A DNA stretch of 64,000 nt from Leptidea sinapis. Its lineage: Eukaryota; Arthropoda; Insecta; Lepidoptera; Pieridae. How positions within the stretch are numbered: position 1 is the first letter of the stretch; each line of letters starts with the position of its first letter. This document shows, in pieces, positions 12,401 to 24,400 of the stretch. The notes beneath the pieces were generated by a model. The model had not been told where the DNA came from. It saw only the letters and a list, made by a program, of their open reading frames with translations, and searched no databases. The DNA is taken from NCBI RefSeq assembly GCF_905404315.1, contig NC_066282.1, positions 8,704,501 through 8,768,500 on the forward strand. The letters are read 5' to 3'. Position numbers and translations under genes: made by a program.

Positions 12401-15400
12401 TGATCAGGAATGTATGTAAGGAACTTTATGCTCCGGAATCTTGAAAACCGAAAGTTCATAGGGCGCAAATTGCGTTCATCACATTGAGACAGTAAATGTT
12501 AAGTTGCTGTAGCTCAGTAACGTCCCTAGCTATGGCGCCGTTCAAATTCTAGTGTTAATTAGGCGGCGGAAAGAAGCAAAGACAAACAAAGTAAAAAAAC
12601 AAAAAATGTTGGTGATAAATCTACCTCTGTGCATTTTTCTGACCAATCTGTGTCGAAGTCCTTCTTTACCTGGTTCCGGTTCGTGAGATGCACTGCAACA
12701 AGTAAGGCAGTATTAGTAAGTAAAGCAAAAACTATCTACTCTTATTTTAGTAGTTATATAGGCGCCCTCAAATATTTCGTCTTGTCCATGTTCATTTTGA
12801 AACCTACTCCCTGGGAAGCTGTATTGAGGCCATCGAGCATATGGCTTTAGTCTTTCATGGTCTCTGCCATGATTACGATATCGTCTGAGAATCGAAGGTG
12901 AGTGATGTATTCGCCGTTGATGTTGATGCCCAGTCCGTTCCAGTCCAGAAGCTTAAAGACACCTTCCAATGCATCGGTGAATACCTTGGGCGATATGAAA
13001 TCGCCTTGTCTGACTCCCCGCTGCAATCGGATAGGCTTCGAGAGACGAGATGGTGGCGTTTATAAACATGGAATTCTTTTCATCATTTCATCTTCTTCCC
13101 TTTTAATTTGTATTTTGTTTATTACGATATTTTGGAAATTTCAATCTGTGAAATGAACCCCGTAGTCGTCCGAAACTGAGCAACAAAGACGAATTAAAGC
13201 CTTGTTTGTAGGAGCTAATGATGCTACGGCTGAAATAGCAAAAGCTATCGACCCTAGCATCAAAACTACATTAATCTATTTTTGCCTCAAACTGGCCAGG
13301 TTAACCGGCTGGAGAAATAGGTGCCAATATACTTAATAATAATTCACACCCATTGATATACGAGTAATATACAATAAAAAGACAGAAATCGTTAGCTTAC
13401 AAAATTTGAGCATTCAACAAAAAAAAAGCAAATTGTTCATGAAAAAGTCCCCAAAACGGAAATGCTCTCGGTCCGTACTGATCACTACGCACGCATCACA
13501 GAGCGTCCGGGTTAACCAGATCCTACTACGTCTTCACACAATGATCATTAAACTTAAGTTAAAAAACAAAAAAAAACACGCTGTTAAAAAAAACCAAACC
13601 AAAAAATAGAAAATAAAATTTCAACCTGCATAAGCTACGAACAGTGTGATTTTAGAACAAAAAATGTATTTTGAATAGGAAAAAATAGAGCCATTTTCTA
13701 AATATCATAAGATGCATCCCACGAAATGCACAGAAATAAATAATCGATGTTAAAAAAGGCGCCATAGTCATTGGCACTAAGACGCTAACGTGCATCGGAC
13801 ATAAAAAAAAAGCTTAGAGCGCTTTCGCACTACGTCCGATCCAAAATCCGATCCGTACCCGTGAAAAACGGTCTGAAGTAGTCGGATGACGGAAGCCGGA
13901 TCTAGTGCTTCTACGTTTTCGGTCGGAAATCACTTTCAAAGACCCCGATTCCGTTAAATACAAACAGATATACACACTACGCTAATAAAAGTGGGACAAA
14001 CAGTTTAAATTATTTTATTGTCATGAATCCTTTGTAAGTGTACAAAGTTTCAATTCAATCCGACATCTTAAAGTGGATGACAATCGTTTCCAAGGATTGT
14101 GTTACACTTAACATAGATACATAAATCAAGCTAATATAAAGGTGTAAAAAAATAGTCTATTCGCCGCGTGTTGGTCAATTTTCTCATCAAATATCTTTGC
14201 GCCATCTACTTTTGCGAAATTATTTGGTACATTTTACTTCTCAACTTACCTCTTCTCCCTCCGTCGCCAGATAAACTTCTTCTTCTTCTCCGGGCTTGTA
14301 TTAGTCTCCGCGCACTCAACTTCTAACATCGACTCTTTCTTCTTATCCACCGAGTCCGGCATTTTCTTCTCTATCGAGCTTTCCTTCTCCAGTACTTGAA
14401 TCTTCTCCTTTTCGCTGAGTATTATGCAAATTGGATATTTTTTGCTCCATTGCCTGCGAAAATTATAATCTTAGTTCGCGAATGTAGGTCAAACTGTCTA
14501 GACGGTCTAATTTGGGTAATGGATTATGATTTGAATATTTCGTAGGCTTTTCTAATAATTAATACATTTTGCTATTAATTACGGGTGTCTCACATAGTTT
14601 TGCCAAGCTAAATGTAATAGTAGGTACCTTTGAGCGGGATAGCTTCGTCTAGAACAAAACAACCCAAGCGGTCAGGCACCGACTTAAACCCTATGAATAG
14701 GCAGTATTTTATTAATATGAAAGGTATAAGGTTTGCATAAGAGGTGTATTAAATAAAATCTTTATTAAGTCATTTTATACTTTTCAGTTATTGAAGTCAG
14801 TTTTTTAAACGTAGTATTTTTTTAATAAATAACATAAGGTTAAATTTTAAAATAATAAAAATAGCAATTTTAAGACTGAAGTTAACGTTAAAAGTTATTA
14901 ATATTTAATTATCTATGTAAATGTTGATTTTTACAAAAAAAAAGTAGGTTACAACATCTACATTCATCATATAAATGTTCAGTTAAACAGGGTTCCGAAC
15001 CTAGGATCTCTAGCTCATGGGGCAAAGTACCTACTTAGGTAGCAACCACTGGGCTATACGGGTAGTTTTGAAACACATAATCGGTGAGGCAAGCTACACT
15101 GAAGCGTATATTCATTTTATATCGAAATATTGTCGAGTTCCACAGGGAACTGAATTCTGTGTAACATAAAAAGTAGAAAAGTTCCAAACAGCTATCTACA
15201 AAATTTATACAATCTAGTTCAATCCGACTTACAAGATAATAACCTCCGAAACTCTTAGGGCTGATTTCACCATTTAAGTAGAAAGCGATAACAACACTTT
15301 GAACTAAGTTTACACTTGTAAACGAGTTAACAGATTCAATTCGCATTTAACCACCACAAACTGAATGCAGTTATAGCCTAAACACAATTAAATGCTGACC

Positions 15401-18400
15401 GCCGAATTTTAGACGTTTAACATGACAATTTTGATATTTTTCATATTCATCGATGTCAGTTTTGGCAGCCATTTGATACATTCTATTGTTTTCGTGAATG
15501 CGCTCAAAATGTATGTGTGAAATAGCTTTGTCTTCAATCAATCAAGACTGCTATTTGAACTAGTTTAAGTAAAACTGAGTTTTATTAAACTCAGTTTTAA
15601 GGGTCATTGGTGATATCGGGCTTAGGGTATAAGTAAGCGCCGCGCTAGGCCACTTTTTTCTTTTGATTAACATGATCAGCTCTGAGACTTCGGACATTTT
15701 CCTCTCAATAGTTTTCCGTTTCTAATGGAGAAAATCACCTCACCTCATGCAGAATACGGTGAGAATGGGGTATCATATCATTTTGTAGTGGAATGTATCC
15801 GAATCGAGGCTGAAGAACAAAATTATTTTCTGAAATTCCGAATAAATTTATGTGAAATAGGTGTGTGCAATCTTATATTCGCTTTTCCTTTTACCGACGA
15901 AGCTAAAAGTAATTATAATTTGGTTAAGATAGGTTTTTACAGAGGCGATAATATTTATTATTTTTATAGTACCATTATGGCATGAAACAATCTATAAATA
16001 CATAAAGATTAAAGATTTTTTTTTTCAAATCTTGATTTGTTTACAAATAGCATGATAATACCGTCTGATAACAATAATTTAAAAAAGAGTGTGCGTGTAA
16101 TCTTTACGCGCGATTGAAGTAAAACTTAATAATAATTTACTTTAGGAATAATTAACAGATATATTAATATATTACATTAAATAAAGCCTTGTTACCAAAT
16201 AAGCACTCACGTATTACTGAGGAGATTTGTTAGATTTTTTGCAATTTTTTCTCGGAAACGCTAACAATATAACTTCATCTTTTGAGCAAAGTTGGCATTT
16301 TCCCTAACTAAAATAAAAGAATGCCTTTATAATAAATAATATTATTTAATCAAGTTAGATTTTATATATTTTACAAAGAATGACATAATGTTATATGTTG
16401 ATATAATTATTCATCAGAAAATAAACACTCAAACTTTTTACAGGTGAGGTCATTATCAAGTTCTTGATTTTATCTTTTTATTGATAAAAGAGTAAAATGT
16501 TCCTGGGATTCCGCCAAATTATTTGACTGATTATTATTTTCATTTTATATTCTATTTATAATTCATTCATACCATTCGCACATTAAATAAAATAATTGAT
16601 AGTGAGAAATTGAAGGTTATATTAGCACATATTAATATGACGTTGTTATTGAATATTGACGAATATGGCTGTATGGGCTCGAACACTTTGCCTATCCTAA
16701 TAATGGACGAAGAAACCAAAAACAAATTTACGAATGTCGCAAATGTCAGAAAAATTCTGATAATTTATATAAGTATTATTTATTACAAAAGTAGTAACAT
16801 TTAAGCAAATTATACACTTCATACTAAGTTACCCCCAAGTCGCACCTAAAGAAGTTTTACTTCAATAATAATTTTATGGTTCTGATAAAATTATCTGTCT
16901 AACGTGATTATCAGTCGAATTGTATCTTGTACTCAGTAGAGCAGAAACACAATACTACGTGGGTCATTAGCCGTAAGTACTGACTGGTAGACTTTGGACT
17001 TTCGTCTCATTCACATTCTACTCTAAAGTATTTATATGAGAATGCTCTATAATAGAATTCATTGTTCTACGTATCTGTTGCACTGTTCTTTGACATATCT
17101 TTTAATTATTTATATACATAGACACATCACGTCGTATAAAAGCAAAGACGAAATATAGAATTGGTTTTGAACAGGTTATCAACTGTAAAGTTGATCCTAT
17201 AGATGAAGCCACACAACCTGAGAGTTGAACTTACTGACATAAATATAGCAAGAATTGTTTATTTTAGCTATTTTCATAGAGTTATGTCGTTTGGCATTAT
17301 ACTATGGGGAAGTAAATAATATCTCCATACTTCAAATGAGAGCTGTACGTGCCATATACCAAATGAGCCCACGAGAATCTCTAAGGGAAAAATTCAAAGA
17401 TATTCATATTATGACCATGTACGGCCAATATATTTATACCAATCTCCTGCACGTACATAAACATTATAATTTATACAGTAAAATAAGCGACAACCATAAT
17501 TTAAACACTAGAAATAATGACAAGCTTAAAGTGCCCCCCTACTAGGCTCTGTAAAATAAACAATTATTTTGCATGCAATGGTATTAAATTTTATTAAGCG
17601 CAAACTTATGTCGAAGGCTTATTACAGTACTAGCGGACCCGACAGACGTTGTTCTGTTATAAAAAAAAAACTCCCGCGAATTGAATTTCTTTAAATCCGT
17701 TCTTAGCTGATCTCTACTCGGCGAAAGGAATATTTCTACGAAATTTCAAGTCTCTACGGCTTATGGTTCCAGAGATATCATGATGAGTGACTATTTACGT
17801 GGAAATCTCTTATATTATTACAGTATTGAAGATTACGTAAACGATAGTACAGTTTGGAATTGAATAGTATTGTAGTTGTTTTTTTTTTATGGTTCATTCT
17901 TGTATTGTTTTAGTGGATAACATTATTTTAAAAATATGTATATGTTTAAACTATTGTGTAATTAACATGTATCTAGCTTGTATTTTTTGTGATTGACGTT
18001 GACGAGCAACCATTTGATTTTATGTCTATAAAATATTTTTGACTTTGACTTTGAACAAGACAAATAAGATTTATCAACGATACGTCACTCGAACGGTTGG
18101 CTCAGTGAAAGAGCGCTCCGCAAACCCGCATCGTTCATAAATTGTTTATTCAAATTTAATTTGTGCAATTGTTATTTATTAACACAGTTTTCCTCACGGT
18201 TTATCGGTGTGGGTGCCGACTAGTTTCGGACCATTCGGCGGTCCTTCATGAGGGTGAATGTAATTTGTGTTTTTGCAATTATTCAAATTCAAATATTTTT
18301 ATTCAAAATAGGATGTGAAATCACTTATTGAAAGTCAAAAAACTACCACCCATTCCAAAGTGAATGCCTCAGGCCTGAGAAGAATGGGCGCAACAAACTC

Positions 18401-21400
18401 AGCGGGTTTTTTTTTTCACCGAATAAATATGTTTACAAAGTAATATTGTACAATTAAACTTATTATTTAATAGCCTGAGGGCGGTCGCTCCATTCCCAAT
18501 CTGTGGTATCATTAAGAAAGTCATTTATGTTATAGTAAACTTTACCACACAAACGTTTTTTACCAATTCTTTTGAATAACGTAACACCTTTGTTTTGAAC
18601 ATTTTCTGGGATCTTGTTGTAAAAGCATATACATCGCCCCACAAAAGACTTACTAACTCGACTTAGCCGAGTAGTAGGCATCATCAGTTTATGTCTGTTC
18701 CTGGTGTTAACATTATGGTTATGACAGTTTCTAGCAAATTCACTTATGTGCCTATGAACATACATTACATTATCAAGAATATATTTAGAAGCAACAGTCA
18801 AGATGTTAATTTCTTTGAATTTTGCTCTCAATGATTCTCTAGGACCTAGGTTATAAATAGCGCGAATAGCCCTCTTCTGCAGCACAAATATTGTATTAAT
18901 ATCAGCAGCGTTGCCCCATAGCAATATACCATAGGACATAATACTATGGAAATAACTAAAGTATACTAGTCGCGCCGTATCTATGTCAGTTAATTGTCTA
19001 ATTTTTTTAACCGCGTATGCTGCAGAACTAAGTCTGTTCGCCAATCCTTCAATATGGGGGCCCCATTGTAATTTGGAATCTAGAGTTATGCCAAGAAATA
19101 TAGCAGATTCCACCGGTTCTATCACCTCTCCATTTAACAAAACATTTGCATTTACATTTTTGACATTACATTACGTTCCGTTTCATACTATTATAACATA
19201 AGTAAACCGTGTCTATAAATAACATTATAATGCACAAATAAAATATGAAAAATAAAATTTTATGAACGATGCGGGACTCGAACAACGACCCCGGAGGTCG
19301 TTCCGTGCCGGTGCCCTTACCAACTGAGCCAACCGTTCGAGTACCGCCTCGTTATGAAATTCTGTTTGCTTTGTTCAACTCTCAGGTTGTGTGTTCATAA
19401 AATATTGTTTTTCAAATTTTATTTGTGTATTAATCCTAGAAGTGAGGTTTATCACTTTAAAAACATAACATATTGTTAACATTATAATGTCTCACGAAAG
19501 TTTTAATAACATAATCAATTGCTACGGAAGATGAAAAAGACGGCGCGCAAATCTTACTTATTGTAATTAAGAAAATTTATTGAAGTAGGCGTTACTTTGC
19601 GGAAATCCATAATTAGCCACATGATTTGAGTTTTCTTTAGTGTTAATTCCGCCAATATTTGTCTTTAAACAATTCGACACGTGTTTCGCCTCTACACGAG
19701 GCATCCTCAGGACGTGTTGTCTCGCCAAAATCTGGCACGAGACTCAATTGAGTCTTATATGAGGAATGAATGAGGAATTAACACTAAAGAAAACTCAAAT
19801 CATTTATATACTGTAATTAGAATAATACTGATTGATTTTGCGTTTCCCTTGAGCAGATCTGTACTGATATCAAAAAGAGGGAAAGCTAATTTTGTCAGTA
19901 TATTAATAATATATGTCTAAATTTATATAACTCCCGGTCGCCGTTCAGAACATAAGGCTTAAAATACACTAAAGTATAGATGATATACGTCATAGATGAC
20001 GTGACAGACCGATAATGCGTCACCAATTTTGATTTGCCAATGTGTGTGGTAGCTAGTGGTTTAAATGTTCAAAATACTTAGGAGCGAACGCCAAGCGTGG
20101 TTGACTGTTTACGACTTATCAATCAAAATCAGTAACAGTAAGTTTAGATTCGCTATCCTATTTTACTGTTTATACTTTAGAGACGTTTTCCTCGGCCGCA
20201 AGCTTTGTTTGCCTATACCAGTGGTTCCTAACCAGTGGTCCAATTTCAATACGTACACATTGTGAAGAATTATTGATTTCACGAGAACTGCAAACCACTT
20301 CAAAAGGTATCGATGTCATGAACACGATATCGGAATATTTTCAGAAACAAAACATTAGCTGGGAGAAACTCGTTGGTTTCATTTGTTGGGATCACGCTCT
20401 GGTCTGTTAAGCCCCGTATTCATGGTAAACAGGAACAGTTGATCAACATTGTTGGTGAGCGGCGAGAATGTTGCTAGCAACTATGTTTAAATCAATACAG
20501 GTTGTCCACATGCCAATCTGCGTTAAAATGTTGCCCGAGTTATTTTATCATTGCTCCACACTACTGCCATGTTTATAAACTGTTGCAAACACGTTCACAA
20601 ACGTCAACAATTGTCGCTAAACTGATGTTTACGCTTGTCGGGCGAGAGATTGTCAACATGAAGTTATCAACTCTGCAACACGCACTGTTGCCAGCAACAC
20701 GTTGACAGCAATTCCGCAACACGTTGATTCAACTTTGTTGCTAAACAAATGTTTAGCATGAATACGGGGCTTTAGTGAAACATAAGAATCCTAAGGCAAC
20801 AACAACACATTGTATCATCCACCGTCAGGCGTAAGCTTCGAAGACTCTTCCTGGTTGACTTAAGAATACAATGCAAATGCAATGCAATTTTTTAATTCAA
20901 ATTTTTGATAAAAGTTTATTTTCGGATTGATTCCGTGGTGCCTACTAACAATAAAAATATCGAAGTGGTCCATGGCGAAGAAAAGGTTGCGAACCTCTTA
21001 ATAGACTTTATACTCTAGTGTCAAGTTTTAAGTCTATGGTTACAGCTATTAGGACACCAAAAATTCGTGCCGTAAATGATTTCTTAATGGATTGTGAAAT
21101 GTTCCACTCAACCAAGCCGTGGTTCCCGCTCAACTGCACCTTTCTGTTTGTCAACACTAAGCAACCACGCAGTTAATGCTCAAGGTCACTTGATAAACTT
21201 GCGCGAGATCAAAACATTGGCTTGTTAGTTAAGTAGGTAATTTACTTAAGCATCATTTACATAGAGATTGTGATTCTTCTCGCATTGTTGTTACTTGCTC
21301 GTAAGATACATAACAGATTTAAGGGTAAATGTATGCACTTTTATAATAAAGTCCCAGCCACTGTTCAGGCATTATCTATAAATAAATTTAAATGTTTTAT

Positions 21401-24400
21401 TAAAAAATGTCTTATGTTGACACACACAAAAACAGTATAGAGTTCAGGTTCAGTTCAATATATTGTGCATCACGGATTCAAGAGTTTATCAGCTACTCCT
21501 ACTTCTCAATCGTTTTGCTTTTAACATTCGGTTTGTCTCGCCTGTCTGTCTGTCCGGATGTAAACACTAACATACATAATTACTTTAAGGGTAAATGTAT
21601 ACACTTTTATAGTAAAGTCCCAGCCACTGTTCAGGCATTATAAATAAATTTAAATGTTTTATTAAAAAATGGCTCTGTCGTAATTCCTACTACTCCACAG
21701 CTAAATACCTAAGTGATCGGACAGCCTGGGACTAGATTGTGATTATTTTATAGCGATAGCAATGACACTACAATATTGTTTACTTGATTAAAAAGAGCGC
21801 AAAAACAAATAGGAGAGTTTCTTGCGCCGCGTATCTTCTCTGTCAAATCGTCATTTGTTTCCGAAGCGGTAGTAGTGTCTAGTGCGAGTGTCGTGTAATG
21901 GAAATGACATCAAAGAGAGTTCTAAAGGAATCAATTTTAGAAAATGAATGCCTTTTATGCCTTTGACTGTCGTTTGGTGTTGAAAAATTCAAACTTCTTC
22001 AATACACAGCAATAATCAGCTGGATGATTTAATAATAATAATAACTTGCTCTTCGATACAATCTTGTGCATTTTGAAGTCCCATATTATAAGTATACTCC
22101 GGAGCCAGTTCTGAAAAACAGCCGTGCCAAGTTCTACTGACCGATCTATCATCACGGACAGAACTATCATTGCTAATAAGCCTGAAATTGTGTTGGTAGA
22201 TCGGTTAGAGCGTCGGGCATTTGTTGTTCATATCACCGTTCCGTGTGATGATAACCTTGTGAAAGCTGAAATAGACAAATTGTCGAAGTACCAAGAGCTG
22301 GCACACGAGGTTACTGACATGTGGGATGTTGATTCAAAAATAATTGTCCTAAAAGTCGTTTCCGTAAACGGTCTTATAGCAAAAAACCTCGACCATCATC
22401 TCAAGAGGCTCTCGCTTAATAACTGGATTAAGGGTCACTTACAGAAAGCACTTTTTTTGGGAACGGCACGCATCGTGCGGAAGTTCCTTAGTCTGTCGCC
22501 CTAACCACCGGCGGAATTGTCGTGAACCAACGCCGGCGGGACTATTTTTTGTATTTGTAATATTGTTTTTTTTTTTAATATATATGTTATGTATATAAAT
22601 GTATAAAGGTGAAATTATAATAATGAGAATAATAATAAATAAATCTATTTATAATGTTCACCACAGAATTAATTGTTATTTTTCCAAGCTATCATTACTT
22701 CACAATGATAACTTTTATCTTTGGACGTCTAGCGTGATGTGTTGTAAAACAAATTATTATCATGCCAGTAACGAGTAAAACAATTAACTAATTATAGTTT
22801 GATAACAGTCGAAATTAACTGTAAAAAAATAAACAACAAGTAATAGGAAGTTATCGTTTAATAGTAACTTATATAAATTAGATATTTAATGGCAGTTTAG
22901 TGCCTGTTATACCTCCACCAGTGGGAGGCTCCTTTGCACAGGATGCCGGCTAGATTATGGGTACCACAACGACGCCTATTTCTACCGTGAAGCAATAATG
23001 TGCAGGCATTATTGAGTTTCGGTCTGAAGGGCGCCGTAACTAGTGAAATTACTGAGCCAATGAGACTTAACATTGTAGGTCTCAAGGTGACGAGCGCAAT
23101 TGTAGCGCCGCTCAGAATTATGCGTTTTTTCAAGAATCCGGAGCGGCACTGCATTGTAATGGGCAGGGCGTATCAATTACCATCAGCTGAACGTCCTGCT
23201 CGTCTCATCCCTAATTTTCATAAAAAAAATTAAAAAAAAGAGGCAAGGCAACACGAAACTACGAGAAAAATTTCGTATTTGAAGGATGAAAAAATTGAAA
23301 TCGAAATATGACGGACCCATGAGGGTCCGTCATAGTTCGTCCCTAATTTTGTAGTTGCCATCAACAATGTGATATTAGAACTAAGACCAAATTTATTACT
23401 ATTCTCCAAAAAAATTCTTAGAGGTCCGTAAATATGGAGATACCACACTAAACTATACCATACTATACGATACTATAAAAAGATAGATAATGCTACGGTC
23501 ACACTAGCTCTAGTCTAGTCTCTAGTCTACCATACAAATGATTTGAGTTTTCTTTGTCTTTGTCTTTAAACAATTCGACACGTGACTGCCAGACGTGCCA
23601 GATTTTGGCGAGACAACACGTCCTGAGGATGCCTCGTGTAGAGGCGAAACACGTGTCGAATTGTTTAAAGACAAATATTGGCGGAATTAACACTAAAGAA
23701 AACTCAAATCATTTGTATAATTATGGATTTCCGCATAGTAACGCCTAGATCATTGAATTGTCCTAACCGTCTACCGTCGACTATTTCAGATTTAAGAATT
23801 ATAAAACAACATATCGTCGCGCTAACACGGGCGAGATAATTATCAGTACGATAAGGAAAACCGCCTGCTAAGTCACCACATGGCTAAAAATACATAGGTA
23901 TAAATGGCGGCACATAAGTCTAGCGCTGAACGAAATGTGGAGGGGATAGCTGCGCATGGGTACTGTCGCGCACGCATTACAAATACAGTAGAACGCGCTT
24001 AAGGCTGGGCGCAAACGTTCGGTAACCGGATTAGGTTTCCTGATCAGGAATTCAGATTCGGAATTCCGTGAGACTAGCGCAAACGTCCGGTTTTTTACGA
24101 CCAGTACGAATAGAGACGCTTATGAAAGCACACGCAAGTATTATTATGGACGATGAAGACGGATTGATTACTATTGCACTTTTACTGGCGCTAAACAAGA
24201 AGAAGAGGAATCGTCGTTACTGGGTACGCCCGTTGAATACTCGGAGATTAACAGATAGTCAATTTTATCTCAAAATAGCAAGATTACGAGAATTCTTCAA
24301 ATATTACAGGATGTCAGTGAAATCATTTGATGAGTTTCATAATGGCATACGAGAGAAAATTAAATTTGTTACCAACGACGAGTCTACAGACGTCCACTCG

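Larger units (their letters stand above)
10597..12624. other. TEX2 intron 9
   Basis: AT-rich intron holding two neighbouring inverted repeats (11514-11767 and 11776-11870) and a family Q fragment (about 12250-12390). Nothing else recognised. Confidence 0.5.

Noticed and set aside
13800..14000. TIR element starting AGCGCTTTCGCACTACG
   Set aside because: Only one plausible end was found; no partner inverted end within 1 kb.
15258..15625. Complete MITE with TTTCACCA ends
   Set aside because: The possible ends match only weakly and no target duplication is evident.
15035..15985. Two frames of 86-103 codons as exons or genes
   Set aside because: No domain, no coding-like composition, and they lie in repeat-bearing AT-rich intron.
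18463..19140. 225-codon frame as a host gene
   Set aside because: The sequence is a non-LTR reverse-transcriptase C-terminus with a LINE tail and several broken sister copies in the window.
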